A stretch of DNA of 64,000 nt, taken from NCBI RefSeq assembly GCF_003591515.1, contig NZ_QZCG01000008.1, forward strand, positions 186,001 to 250,000. The letters are read 5' to 3'. Shown piece by piece: positions 43,771-52,534 of this stretch. The notes under the pieces were generated by a model that was not told the origin of the DNA, did not search any database, and was given only the letters and a program-made list of their open reading frames with translations. Both the position numbers and the translations under genes were made by a program. Source of the DNA: Paracoccus onubensis. GTDB lineage: Bacteria > Pseudomonadota > Alphaproteobacteria > Rhodobacterales > Rhodobacteraceae. Numbering within the stretch: the first letter of the stretch is position 1; each line of letters starts with the position of its first letter.

Positions 43771-44871
43771 TCAGCTTAACCTATTCCGGAACAGCCAGGC
43801 CGCCAGCGGCAATGTCACGGCCGCGACCGCAAGCAATGGCACGAAGTCGAAAGACACGTCGCGAAAACCCGCGCCCTCCAGATAGACCCGGCGAACCAGA
43901 TCGATCCCGAAACGCAGCGGATTGGCATAGGTGACCCATTGCAGAATGTCGGGCATGTTGCGCACCGGGGTCAGCAGTCCGGACAGCAGCATCAGCGGCA
44001 TGATCAGGATGAAGGTATACAGCATCGCCTGCTGCATGGTCAGCGCCACGGCCGAAATCGACAGCCCCAGCCCGACCGCCGCCGTGGTGAAGGTGATCAG
44101 CCCCAGATACATCAGCCAGACCTGACCGTTCATCGGAATGCCGAACCAGTAGCGGATGATCAGATAGATGATCGTCGATTGCAGCAACCCGACAAGGATC
44201 GAGGGCAGCGCTTTTCCGATCAGGATCTGGGTCGGCGTCAGTGGCGTGACCTGAAGCTGATCGAAGGTGCCCTGTTCGCGTTCCCGCGCGACCGACAGGG
44301 CCGCCAGCATCAGCGTCTGCAGCATGGAAAGCGAAGCGATCAACGCGGGCATCAGGTTCCAGCGGGATTCGAAATTCGGGTTGAACCAGGCCCGCCTGAC
44401 GATAGTCAGCGGAGTCGTCGCCCCCTGATCGGCATTATAGGCCGCAACAATGGAAGACACATAGGCCGAGGCCAGACCCGCCGTCGACGAATTGCGCCCA
44501 TCAAGGATAACCTGCACCGGCGCCTCGGCCCCAGCCGACAACCTGGCGGCAAAATCCGGCTGAAATTGCAGCACCAGCAGCGCATCTCCGCTTTCGATCT
44601 GCTCGGCGATCTGGCTGGTATTGTCGAGCGTTGCGATCCGCTGAAACACGCCAGTACCGTCCAGCCGGGCAATGATCTCGGTCGAGGCTGCGCTGCGGCT
44701 CTGATCCAGCACGGCATAGGGCGCATGGGTCAGGTCATAGGTCGCGCCATAGCCGAACAGCAGCGCCTGCATCAGCGCCGGCGCGAAAAGCAGCGCCCGG
44801 CTGGAGGGATCCTTCAGGATCGCCCGCAGCTCCTTGCGGATCAGAGCGAAGAGTTGCGCAAGATAAAGCAT
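43771..44871 (-). CDS. ybhR: ABC exporter permease (YbhR-like)
   Basis: A 366-residue ABC-2 type permease. The amphipathic start LAQLFALIRKELRAILKDPSSRALLFAPALMQALLFGYGATYDL is followed by a periplasmic domain of about 140 residues. Five membrane spans follow from about 170 onward, with REREQGTFDQLQVTPLTPTQILIGKALPSILVG as the conserved ABC-2 cytoplasmic loop. It is the last gene of a ybhGFSR-type operon, three bases after its sister permease. The two would form a heterodimeric channel for efflux of hydrophobic compounds or cations. Confidence 0.9.
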   Translation of the reverse strand: MLYLAQLFALIRKELRAILKDPSSRALLFAPALMQALLFGYGATYDLTHAPYAVLDQSRSAASTEIIARLDGTGVFQRIATLDNTSQIAEQIESGDALLVLQFQPDFAARLSAGAEAPVQVILDGRNSSTAGLASAYVSSIVAAYNADQGATTPLTIVRRAWFNPNFESRWNLMPALIASLSMLQTLMLAALSVAREREQGTFDQLQVTPLTPTQILIGKALPSILVGLLQSTIIYLIIRYWFGIPMNGQVWLMYLGLITFTTAAVGLGLSISAVALTMQQAMLYTFILIMPLMLLSGLLTPVRNMPDILQWVTYANPLRFGIDLVRRVYLEGAGFRDVSFDFVPLLAVAAVTLPLAAWLFRNRLS

Positions 44872-44874
44872 GGC

Positions 44875-46002
44875 CTAATCCAGCCTTTTCGCCAGAGTGC
44901 GATGCGTCGCCCATATCAGCACGGCAGCGTAACAGGTCAGGATCACCAGACCGCGGATGACGGTTGGCCAGTAGTCCCCGGCCAGGAACAGGGTCTTGAT
45001 GACCGACATGAAATGCGTGGCGGGCAGCGCCTGGCTGATGACCTGAACGGCAACCGGGACATTGCGCAGATCGAAAACGAAGCCCGACAGCATCATCGCC
45101 GGCATGAAGCTGAGCAGCAGCGCCATCTGGCTGGCGGCGAACTGGTTGCGCGTCACTCCCGAAATCCACAGGCCCAGACCAAGCGACACCAGCAGGTAGA
45201 GCATCGAGGACAGCACCACGAGCCAGAGCGAGCCGCGTATCGGAACCTCGAACAGATATCGCGCAGCCAGCAGGCACATGATCAGGTCGATCGCGCCGAT
45301 GATCAGGTAGGGGGCAAGCTTGGACAACACCAGTTCCAGCGGACGCACGGGCGTGACGAAAAGCGATTCCAGCGTGCCCCGCTCCCATTCCCGCGCGATC
45401 AGCAGCGAGGTGAGGAAGGCGCCGATCAGTGTCATCACCAGCACGATCAGGCCGGGAACAAGGAACCAGGTGCTGTTGCCGGCCTCGTTGAACCATGTCC
45501 GCGTCACGACCATCACGCCGCTGCCGGTGAAGCGCGTGTCGGACCGGTCGGCGAGATGTTCCAGAGCGTTGGAAATCGCGCCGGTGGCGTAACCCTCGAT
45601 CGACTGGGCGGTATTGGAATCGACCCCGTTCAGGATCAGTTGCAGCGTCCCGCGCCCCTGGGCCAGATTGGCGGTGAACTCTGCCGGGACGCGCAGGATG
45701 GCGTCAGCCTCTCCCGCGCGGATCATGGCTTCGGCCTCGGGCATGGAATGCAGCCAGATCGGGCTGAGATAGTTGGTCCCTTCCAGTCCCGCGACGGCGT
45801 TCAGCGTGATGGGGGAACTGTCCTCCAGCACGACGGCGATACGGGCATCGGTGACATCGAAGGATAGGCCATAGCCAAACAGCAGGATCAGCACCAGGGG
45901 CAGCAGCAGGCCCACGACCAGATTGCTGCGGTCGCGCAGCATCTGACGGGTTTCCTTGCGCGTCAGTGCGATCAACCGGGGAATGAAGCCCGACCCGCTC
46001 AT
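44875..46002 (-). CDS. ybhS: ABC exporter permease (YbhS-like)
   Basis: A 375-residue ABC-2 permease, paralogous to the next gene. The N-terminus is LIALTRKETRQMLRDRSNLVVGLLLPLVLILLFGYGLSFDV. The conserved loop is REWERGTLESLFVTPVRPLELVLSKLAPYLIIG, and the last spans include LPATHFMSVIKTLFLAGDYWP, a stretch typical of YbhS. A periplasmic domain fills about 45-170. Its start codon overlaps the ATPase stop by four bases. Confidence 0.9.
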   Translation of the reverse strand: MSGSGFIPRLIALTRKETRQMLRDRSNLVVGLLLPLVLILLFGYGLSFDVTDARIAVVLEDSSPITLNAVAGLEGTNYLSPIWLHSMPEAEAMIRAGEADAILRVPAEFTANLAQGRGTLQLILNGVDSNTAQSIEGYATGAISNALEHLADRSDTRFTGSGVMVVTRTWFNEAGNSTWFLVPGLIVLVMTLIGAFLTSLLIAREWERGTLESLFVTPVRPLELVLSKLAPYLIIGAIDLIMCLLAARYLFEVPIRGSLWLVVLSSMLYLLVSLGLGLWISGVTRNQFAASQMALLLSFMPAMMLSGFVFDLRNVPVAVQVISQALPATHFMSVIKTLFLAGDYWPTVIRGLVILTCYAAVLIWATHRTLAKRLD

Positions 46003-47759
46003 GCCGCCACCTGCCGGGACCTGCTGTCGGCGCGGTACTGTTCGACAATCGCAATGAAAGCGTCATTCATCGTCTGCCCCGCCCCATCGCCAGCCTGCGC
46101 GCGCACCTCCCGAGGGGTGCCGATGATCAGCATCTCGCCCGCATCCTGAATGGCGATGCGATCGCAATATTCGGCCTCTTCCATGAAATGCGTGGTGATG
46201 ATGATGGTCACGCCGGTTTGTGCAAGCGCCGTGATCGTGCGCCAGAATGCCCGCCGCGCCAGCGGGTCGATCCCGCTGGTGGGCTCGTCCAGAAACAGGA
46301 TCTCGGGCTGGTGCAGCAGCCCGGTCGCCATCGCCAGACGCTGTTTGAAGCCGGCCGGAAGCTGTCCGCTTTGCGCAGACGGGTCAAGGTCGAATTGCGC
46401 AAGCACCTCCCGGATGCGGGTTTTCAGGGCGCGGCCCCGCAATCCATAGGCACCGCCGAAAAATTCCAGGTTCTCGCGCACCGTCAAATTGCTATAAAGC
46501 GCAAATTTTTGCGCGACATAGCCGATCCGGGCGCGGGCCAGCGCGCGGGCGGTGCGCAAATTGCGCCCCGCAACCTCCAGATGACCACTGGTGGCTGGCA
46601 GCAGCCCGCAAAGCATCCGGAAGGTGGTGGTCTTGCCTGCGCCGTTGGGGCCAAGAAGCCCGAAGATCTCGCCCTGCGCGACATCGAAGGACGTGCTGGC
46701 GACAGCGGTAAAATCGCCGAACTTGCGCACCAGATCACGCACGACGATCACCGGCTTGCCGTCCTTGATGGCCTGCTTCCTTCCCACGGCCCCGGTCTCG
46801 ACGCTTACCTCTCCGTCCTCCTGCTCCTGTTCGCGCAGAAGCATCATGAAGGCATCCTCAAGCTCCTCTGTCCGTGGTTCCGTGTCGATCTCGCCCAGCA
46901 GGTCCCGCAGATCGGCCTCATCCGCGCCGGGCTGTTTGATGAAACGGGCATTGCCCGCCTGGGGCATGGCGTCGACGATCAGTTCCCGCGCGTCGATCAG
47001 TCTGGCCTGCAGGTCGCGGGCGGGCATTCCGGACAAGGGAATGGCAGTATAGGTCAGCCCTTTCGCGCGCGCGGTAAGCTCGGCGGGCGAGCCATGAGCC
47101 AGCAGGCGCCCCTTGTCCATGACGAAAACCTGCGCGCAACGTTCCGCCTCATCCATATAGGCGGTGCTGACGATGACGCTCAGTCCTTCGTCATCGACAA
47201 GCTGCTGAACGATCTTCCACAAATCACGGCGCGACAGCGGGTCGACGCCGACGCTGGGCTCATCCAGCAACAAGAGATCGGGCGAGCGCACAAGCGTGCA
47301 GGCAAGCCCGAGTTTCTGCTTCATTCCGCCCGACAGCTTGCCCGCCGGACGTTCGGTGAACCGCGCCATATCGGTCATCTCCAGCATCCGGCCGAAACGC
47401 TCCTGCCGCTGATCCATTGGCACGCCATGCAGGTCGGCATAGAGGTCGAGGTTTTCCTGAACGCTCAAATCCTCGTAAAGCCCGAAGCGCTGCGGCATAT
47501 AGCTGATCCGGTCCTGCACCGATTGAGGGTCTCGTGCCACGTCGACGCCAAGCACCGACAAGCTGCCCGATTGCGGCTTCAGAAGGCCCGTGAACATCCG
47601 CATCAATGTTGTCTTACCCGCCCCGTCGGGCCCGACCAGAGCCGTCAGTTCGCCCCTGCGCACGCTCATCGACAACCCGTCAACCGCCACGACTTCGCCG
47701 ATACTCGGATCGTCGAAGGACCTGCGCAGATTTTCGGCGGTGACGGTCAGGCCGGTCAT
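45999..47759 (-). CDS. ybhF: ABC exporter ATPase with two fused nucleotide-binding domains (YbhF-like)
   Basis: A 586-residue protein with two complete ATPase domains. NBD1 (about 1-240) has Walker A VGPDGAGKTT, signature LSGGMKQKLG and Walker B LLLLDEPSVGVDP. NBD2 (about 335-575) has LGPNGAGKTTTF, a signature region reading LPAGFKQRLA, and ILFLDEPTSGIDP. The second signature has PAGF in place of SGG, a variant also seen in YbhF-type proteins. A linker of about 80 residues contains a charged EQEQEDGEVS stretch. It powers both permeases. The length matches E. coli YbhF. Start and stop overlap the neighbours. Confidence 0.93.
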   Translation of the reverse strand: MTGLTVTAENLRRSFDDPSIGEVVAVDGLSMSVRRGELTALVGPDGAGKTTLMRMFTGLLKPQSGSLSVLGVDVARDPQSVQDRISYMPQRFGLYEDLSVQENLDLYADLHGVPMDQRQERFGRMLEMTDMARFTERPAGKLSGGMKQKLGLACTLVRSPDLLLLDEPSVGVDPLSRRDLWKIVQQLVDDEGLSVIVSTAYMDEAERCAQVFVMDKGRLLAHGSPAELTARAKGLTYTAIPLSGMPARDLQARLIDARELIVDAMPQAGNARFIKQPGADEADLRDLLGEIDTEPRTEELEDAFMMLLREQEQEDGEVSVETGAVGRKQAIKDGKPVIVVRDLVRKFGDFTAVASTSFDVAQGEIFGLLGPNGAGKTTTFRMLCGLLPATSGHLEVAGRNLRTARALARARIGYVAQKFALYSNLTVRENLEFFGGAYGLRGRALKTRIREVLAQFDLDPSAQSGQLPAGFKQRLAMATGLLHQPEILFLDEPTSGIDPLARRAFWRTITALAQTGVTIIITTHFMEEAEYCDRIAIQDAGEMLIIGTPREVRAQAGDGAGQTMNDAFIAIVEQYRADSRSRQVAA

Positions 47760-48751
47760 GTCCCGGCCCCGGTCGTCAGACGGACCGTCACCGGCTGGCC
47801 AAGCCGCAGCCTGTCGGCCTGATCCGACATGATCACATGCACCTCATAGACAAGACTCGTGCGCAACTCTTCCGTCTGGACGCTTTTCGGCGTGAATTCC
47901 GCGACCGAAGAGATATAGCCAACCTTGCCTTCAACCGGCTGGTCGGGATGGCTGTCGGCAAAGACCTCTGCCTGCATGCCGGGCCTGATCCTGCCCAGAT
48001 CAGGCTCGCTGACATAGACGCGCACCCATTTCGGCCGGGTCAGTGCAAGGGCAAAGACCGGCGTGCTTGAACTGACCATATCGCCCGGCTCGCGCAGCCG
48101 CGACCGAATGACGGCATCTTCGGGTGCAATCAGTTCTCCCTGACTGATCTGATGGCGCAACAGGTCCAGCTGGACTTCTGCCGATCGCAGCTGCGCCTCG
48201 GCTTGAGCGACATCCTCGGCACGGGCTCCGGCCTCGACCAGATCGAGTGCCGCTTGCGCCTCCGCCACTGCGGCCATGGTCGCCTCGGCCTGCGCCTGCG
48301 CCTGTTCAAGGCTTTGCTGGCTGGTCGCACCACTGCGAGATGAGCGAAGCTGGCTTACACGCGCCAGATCCTGCCGGGCCAGTTCATGCATTGCCCTGGC
48401 GGAATCCAGCTGTGCCCGCGCCTGCGCGATCTCCTCGGGGCGCGAACCGTTCTTCAGCTTCAGAACGGCCTGCCGCTGCGCTTCGACGGTCGATTCCTGC
48501 GCATCTGCCTGCAATTGCAACGTTCTTATGTCCAGCAGCCCGACGACCTGTCCCTTTTCTACCTGATCGCCTTCCTCGACATGCAATTTGCTGATGCGTC
48601 CGCTGCCATCGAAGGCAAGGGTGATCTGCCGGATATCGACATTTCCATAAAGCGTCAGCTGCCCGTCATCGGTGGCGCTACGCTGGCTCCACCAATACCA
48701 GCCACCGGCAAGAGCGACGAGGATGACAAGAACGGGGATCAGCTTCTTCAT
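47756..48751 (-). CDS. ybhG: HlyD-family membrane-fusion protein (YbhG-like)
   Basis: A 331-residue periplasmic adaptor anchored by an N-terminal span (about 4-24). The barrel-sandwich start is YGNVDIRQITLAFDGSGRISKLHVEEGDQVEKGQVVGLLD. A coiled-coil hairpin of about 130 residues is rich in Ala, Gln and Glu (QARAQLDSARAMHELARQDL, then EAQAALDLVEAGARAEDVAQAEAQL). The return strand is GELIAPEDAVIRSRLREPGDMVS. It links the ABC permeases to an outer-membrane channel. It is the first gene of the operon and divergent from the TetR-family regulator. Confidence 0.93.
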   Translation of the reverse strand: MKKLIPVLVILVALAGGWYWWSQRSATDDGQLTLYGNVDIRQITLAFDGSGRISKLHVEEGDQVEKGQVVGLLDIRTLQLQADAQESTVEAQRQAVLKLKNGSRPEEIAQARAQLDSARAMHELARQDLARVSQLRSSRSGATSQQSLEQAQAQAEATMAAVAEAQAALDLVEAGARAEDVAQAEAQLRSAEVQLDLLRHQISQGELIAPEDAVIRSRLREPGDMVSSSTPVFALALTRPKWVRVYVSEPDLGRIRPGMQAEVFADSHPDQPVEGKVGYISSVAEFTPKSVQTEELRTSLVYEVHVIMSDQADRLRLGQPVTVRLTTGAGT

Positions 48752-48808
48752 CGCAAGAGACTTTCGATTTTGGGTTACGGCGCCATGATTCTGTGGCTTG
48801 ACATATAG

Positions 48809-48825
48809 TTTAAATTAGATTTAAA
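48809..48825. promoter_or_regulatory. AT-rich dyad in the ybhG/cecR intergenic region
   Basis: TTTAAAT-TAG-ATTTAAA is a perfect 7-bp inverted repeat, and a TTGACA box lies at 48798-48803 just before it. The surrounding 60 bases are far more AT-rich than the rest of the region. It is 58 bases upstream of the membrane-fusion gene and about 220 upstream of the TetR-type gene. It is a reasonable operator for the TetR-family protein, but the assignment is inference. Confidence 0.45.
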
Positions 48826-49046
48826 TTAAATCCAAGTTAAAATCGCAATCGCAATTTCAGAGAAACGCAATGGAATCCGAAACCTATTCCGGCCCCGCTG
48901 AAAACCGGCGCCGATGTGCTGGGCGGCACGGACGGGCTTCTGACGGCGGTTGCGCAATGACATATTATCATATTATTCGGTCAGCCTGACCGGACAGCCC
49001 CTGGGCTGCCCGATGGTGGGTGCGGCCTTTTTTCGGCAAGGGGTTC

Positions 49047-49739
49047 ATGCATAAGATGACCAAAGCAAGACGTGCCGATGGCAAGGCGACTCGCAAGCGC
49101 ATCCTCCAAACCGCCGGAGAATTGATCGCCGTCAATGGATTTGCCGGAACGCCGAACAAGATGGTTGCGGCGAAGGCCGGGGCCGACATGGCGTCAATCA
49201 ACTACCATTTCGGCAACCGCAACGGGCTTTACCAGGCCGTTCTGGTCGAAGCGCATCGCCGCATCATAGACAGGGCCGATATCGAGCGCATTGCGTCATC
49301 AAAGCTGCCCGCCCGCGACAAGCTGAGAACGCTGATAGAATTCTTCGTTGCCAGCGGATCGGGCAGCGATAGATGGCCCGTCATCGTGTTGTTCCGGGAA
49401 CTGCTCGCCCCCGGCCCGCATATCGAGGTACTACGCGATGTCGAGGTGGTCCCGAAGCTCCTGCTGGTCCTGCCGATACTGGGCGAGATCACCTCGCTTC
49501 CGCCTGACGACCCGGCACTGTGGTCTTGCCTGCCCTGCGTGGGGGCGCCATGTCTGGCGCTGCTGCTGGTCGGCCGTCATCTGCCATTCAGCGAGATCAT
49601 GCTCGACCTTTCCCGAGAGGAACTGGTCGAACATCTTCATACATTCGCGGTAGGCGGGCTTGAAGCCGTCGGCGACAGATATCGGCAGAAATTGATCAAA
49701 CGCGCAGAAACAGGTCCGGATTATTCTGCATTGGACTGA
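49047..49739 (+). CDS. cecR: TetR-family regulator, CecR-like
   Basis: About 230 residues. The N-terminal TetR domain is RKRILQTAGELIAVNGFAGTPNKMVAAKAGADMASINYHFGNRNGLYQAVLVEAHRRII, and the C-terminal region (REEL and LLAPGPHIEVLRDVEVVPKLLLVLPILGEI) fits the DUF1956 domain of CecR/YbiH. In E. coli CecR controls ybhGFSR, and the same genes are divergent here. Three starts are possible: GTG 49020, ATG 49047 and ATG 49056. AAGGGG at 49038-49043 is very close to the second and a little far from the third, so the exact N-terminus is uncertain. Confidence 0.88.
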   Translation: MHKMTKARRADGKATRKRILQTAGELIAVNGFAGTPNKMVAAKAGADMASINYHFGNRNGLYQAVLVEAHRRIIDRADIERIASSKLPARDKLRTLIEFFVASGSGSDRWPVIVLFRELLAPGPHIEVLRDVEVVPKLLLVLPILGEITSLPPDDPALWSCLPCVGAPCLALLLVGRHLPFSEIMLDLSREELVEHLHTFAVGGLEAVGDRYRQKLIKRAETGPDYSALD

Positions 49740-50273
49740 TATTTTACCGGTTCTTGCAAGCGAAAATCCGATGCAGGTTCGGCATGACGTTCAAATCCGT
49801 CTACGAATTGCGGTAGAAAGCATGATGCCGGGAGTCAAGCTACACGCCGCGGTCTCGGGGGCCAACGCAAAACGCACCAGCCCGAATCTCTCCGCTGTGC
49901 AGGAGCATCTCGATGGGCGTGACCGATGGCGGGCGGCGCGGAGACCTCCCATATCGAAGCGCCATCCGCCTTTGCGCGGCAAAGCCGCACAAAGGCTTGC
50001 GCCTTCAGAGGTTCTGTTCAAGAATTGGGCGCAGGTTTCGGGCAGACAGTCCAAAAATGCTGATTCACAACAAGCTGCGTGTTGAGAAGGCAATGGGTAA
50101 CAGGTTGAGTGATTTTCTAAGCAAGCTTCAAGGTAAGCCCGCTCCGGTTTTGACAGCCATCCTCGAGCGTCTCTCCGATACGCCGGGAGATGATTTCGAA
50201 GCCATGAAAGAGATTCGGCAAGAATGGGGACAACTTGGCCGACAGAACAAGGGATTCCTGCCCCAACTTTACG
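49740..50273. other. Non-coding stretch with a tight hairpin
   Basis: No gene is recognisable here. A 13-bp hairpin with a 3-base loop lies at 49968-49996 (GCCTTTGCGCGGC, AAA, GCCGCACAAAGGC; one G-T pair). Downstream, from about 50058, a plus-strand frame encodes MLIHNKLRVEKAMGNRLSDFLSK and further residues, but it runs straight into the IS66 end and has no family resemblance. The stretch looks like the decayed flank of the mobile-element region that begins at 50274. Confidence 0.5.
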
Positions 50274-50638
50274 GTAAGCGTTGCATCTGCCCCCTGCCAC
50301 AAGCTCTGAGAACCGGTTTGCGACGATGTTATGCTGCCCCGAATACGGAGGACAGCATGACCGATGACAATCCACCCTTCCGGCCATTCGGCTTCACAGT
50401 CCCGATCAGCTCGACCGGACGCCGGATCTGGCCGACCGGTTTCAAGAAGTTCATTATCGAGAAACTGGATGCTGGCGAATTGACTGTCCAGCAGGTCGAG
50501 CAGGAAGGTCAGGTCACGCGATCTCTCATCTATAAATGGCAGGCAAAAAGCGGTGCTGACGAAGCAGCCGACAGGCCGAGAAATCCCTTCGCGCAGGTCG
50601 TATCGAGGATGCTTCAAAAGGAAACTCGGCCCCTGTGA
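50274..50638 (+). mobile_element. Truncated IS66-family element, left end
   Basis: GTAAGCGTTGCATC at 50274 matches the terminal-repeat start typical of IS66 elements (GTAAGCG). It is followed at the usual distance by a TnpA-like gene (50357-50638). No tnpB or tnpC follows, so only the left part remains; sequence after 50640 is unrelated. The family assignment combines the end motif and the encoded protein. Confidence 0.6.
50357..50638 (+). CDS. IS66-type TnpA (OrfA) accessory transposition protein
   Basis: A 93-residue protein with a helix-turn-helix: RIWPTGFKKFIIEKLDAGELTVQQVEQEGQVTRSLIYKWQAKSG. This is the shape of IS66 TnpA and IS3 OrfA proteins (recognition helix ending in Y-K-W). The ATG follows GGAGG by six bases. 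The tail FAQVVSRMLQKETRPL resembles the FAQV/FVPV start of the second part of TnpA but stops early, so it may be shortened. It is unlikely to be functional alone. Confidence 0.55.
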   Translation: MTDDNPPFRPFGFTVPISSTGRRIWPTGFKKFIIEKLDAGELTVQQVEQEGQVTRSLIYKWQAKSGADEAADRPRNPFAQVVSRMLQKETRPL

Positions 50639-50755
50639 CCTGCCCGCCGCTGGTCCCTCGCTCATGACGAGAGTCTGCGGGTTTGATTTTGGTAGTCGTC
50701 GGTCTCGGGTTGCCTGCTTCATTTGGGTCACAACAGAACGGCCTGAGTGCAGGAT

Positions 50756-50985
50756 TTAAGGTATTGTTTTTATTACATATTTTTTGGTTGCAGGGCTGGC
50801 TTCAGCCGCTGTCATAAGGAGGGCTGGCGGCCCTCCTTCCTCAGCCCTGGCAAGACCGAGGATGCCCATCAGTTCGCCGCGTAGTGCGGCATGCACCTCG
50901 CCATGCTTGTCACCGGGGGTGAGGGTGATTTCCCCGATGAGCGAGCGCAGCGCCTCTGCCGCCTGCATTATTTGGAAACCGTCAA
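50756..50985 (-). pseudogene. C-terminal remnant of a large serine recombinase
   Basis: The minus-strand frame reads IMQAAEALRSLIGEITLTPGDKHGEVHAALRGELMGILGLARA before stopping at 50756. This matches the conserved tail of zinc-ribbon serine recombinases, where EALR-LI--I-LTP and L-GELA-IL-LA are typical. The catalytic resolvase domain and zinc ribbon are absent; upstream sequence changes character at about 50990. It marks a lost integrated element. Confidence 0.6.
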
Positions 50986-51139
50986 TAATCCTTGGCGATA
51001 ACTGGCTTCCGGGTTCGCGACAGGATGCGATCTCACGCGATAAGGTCAAGCACTACTGGCATACTGGGTGGAATGATCGCGCACCTGTTAATCCTTCGCG
51101 AGCGTCAATTCGCGCAGGCAACCCAAATGAGTGTGACCT

Positions 51140-51592
51140 ATGACACCAACAAAGGCTTTCCAGATAGCGATAGCAGTCTATGATACTTATGCGGATCGCT
51201 TGCAGACCTTCGCATACCGCATCGAACGAGGCGAAATTCAAGGGACTAAAGCGATCCAATGCCTTGCGACACCGACAGTGTCGGGGGCCGATATCCATGC
51301 GCTCTCCGTCGCCGTACGGCGCATCGCGCGCCAAGCAGAAACACAACTCGCGAAGCCGGATGTGGGCCTTGCGTTAATCGCCTTGGTCAGTGGAGTACGG
51401 ACACTCGCGCGTCGAGGTTATGACATCTTAACTGAAGATTGTCCGGACATCCAAGAGCCGGGTAGCGCGTTGCAACCGGCTATGGACGCCATGGATACGG
51501 CGTTCCCCAGGCCTCCAGAGGGCGCGGTCACGACCCCTGATATCGAAGCTTATCAACGCCAGTTGGAACAAACAAATCCGTGGCGACCATGA
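51140..51592 (+). CDS. Hypothetical protein, 150 residues
   Basis: I do not recognise a family. The sequence MTPTKAFQIAIAVYDTYADRLQTFAYRIERGEIQGTKAIQCL... is helical and soluble, with an amphipathic N-terminal half and a proline-rich C-terminus (PPEGAVTTPDIEAYQRQLEQTNPWRP). There are no membrane segments and no signal peptide. The ribosome-binding site is weak. It lies between a recombinase remnant and a small secreted ORF 12 bases downstream, so it may be cargo of the former mobile element. Composition is slightly AT-richer than the core genes around it. Confidence 0.5.
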   Translation: MTPTKAFQIAIAVYDTYADRLQTFAYRIERGEIQGTKAIQCLATPTVSGADIHALSVAVRRIARQAETQLAKPDVGLALIALVSGVRTLARRGYDILTEDCPDIQEPGSALQPAMDAMDTAFPRPPEGAVTTPDIEAYQRQLEQTNPWRP

Positions 51593-51604
51593 GCTGAGGG
51601 AATT

Positions 51605-51766
51605 ATGAGATATATCACGAAGTTTTCTATTCTTTTGGCGCTCCTTTTTAGCACTTCGGCAAACGCTCAGGCAGATGAACAGATTCCAAACGAAATCACC
51701 CCAAGGAAGTGGCTACTTGGCCGACACGGGGCGACAAGCGGCGAATGCACAAGGGTCTGGTGTTGA
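51605..51766 (+). pseudogene. Truncated small secreted protein
   Basis: A 53-residue ORF with a strong GAGGGA ribosome-binding site and a clear signal peptide, MRYITKFSILLALLFSTSANA with cleavage before QADEQ. The mature part is only about 32 residues and its end (TSGECTRVWC) falls in sequence that in another frame encodes a methionine aminopeptidase fragment. The original 3' part was therefore probably replaced at about 51735. It starts 12 bases after the 150-residue hypothetical gene and may have been its operon partner. Confidence 0.5.
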
Positions 51767-51924
51767 CCATCGAGCCGTTCCTGTCCCGAGGCGGGATCTG
51801 GGCAACAGCAGGCGAGGATGAATGGACCCTTTACAGCGAGCCGATGCTGACCGGCAGCTCGGGCCTCCGAGCAACATCCTGCGGCACAGCAATCGTTGAG
51901 GTTCGCCTGGCTCAGCCGATCTGA
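51745..51924 (+). pseudogene. C-terminal fragment of methionine aminopeptidase
   Basis: The frame reads HKGLVLTIEPFLSRGGIWATAGEDEWTLYSEPML and on to a stop at 51924. GLVLTIEPFLS with the metal-ligand Glu and DEWTLYS are the C-terminal hallmarks of type I methionine aminopeptidase. Everything before the last 60 or so residues is missing and the true C-terminal H-T/V region is scrambled (SSGLRATSCGTAIVEVRLAQPI). It cannot be functional. A full map gene must exist elsewhere in the genome. Confidence 0.6.
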
Positions 51925-52146
51925 CCCGGGAACCGGCGACGCCGGCCCACTGCAGACATTCGCAAGGCTGGCCATTGCTGCGGTGCAGCTTTCTCGAACC
52001 GGCCTTTCTTATCACCGCGCAGCATACTCGGACAGGCCGAGGTCAGCGGTGCGCAGGCCGCGGTACTCAGCGAATTGCTGCAGCTTGACGTCAGCTAAAT
52101 TTGGCAAAGGTGCTTTAGTGAGCTGTATGGAGGTTGGTGGTGGGCC

Positions 52147-52533
52147 ATAGCCGATGTTGCCCGCAGGCATGATACGACCCGCTGGCAGGTTTACGATTGG
52201 CGCAAACAATTGCGCAACGGCAAGCTGGCGCTGCCCGAAAGCGTGTCGGCCCTGCCGATGTTCGCCGAACTGGTGGTTGAGGAACCCGCTTCTGTTGCCG
52301 TCTGTGCAGGATAGTTCCGTTATCGCAATTGTGGTTGGCGACGTCGTGATCCGGGCAGATGCGTCTGCCTAGGAAGGTCGGCTGACACGCGTGATCCGTG
52401 CGGCACGGTTTGCCGTTCGATGATATTCGGGCGGGCAGGACCGGTAAAGGTTTTTGTGTTTCGGGCGGAGCGGGCTGACAGGATCAAGCTGCTGGTTCGG
52501 GATCAGACAGGAATGGTGCTGGTGCACATGCGT
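52147..52533 (+). pseudogene. IS66 tnpA-tnpB remnant, frameshifted
   Basis: One frame gives IADVARRHDTTRWQVYDWRKQLRNGKLALPESVSALPMFAELVVEEP and then a stop; another continues DSSVIAIVVGDVVIRADASA, a stop, and EGRLTRVIRAARF. This is an IS66 TnpA broken by at least one frameshift and one stop. From about 52460, VFVFRAERADRIKLLVRDQTGMVLVHM is the middle of IS66 TnpB, so an internal deletion has joined the two. It is a different IS66 copy from the one at 50274. The reading ends where an IS3 fragment begins. Confidence 0.7.
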
Positions 52534-52534
52534 T

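Noticed and set aside
44735..45496. A 253-residue minus-strand ORF between the two ABC permeases
   Set aside because: It is an alternative frame overlapping both permease genes, which are supported by membrane topology and the conserved ABC-2 loops.
49913..50356. Upstream extension of the IS66 TnpA frame to a 241-residue protein
   Set aside because: The frame crosses the IS66 terminal repeat at 50274 and a hairpin; no family resemblance exists upstream of the ATG at 50357, which has its own GGAGG.
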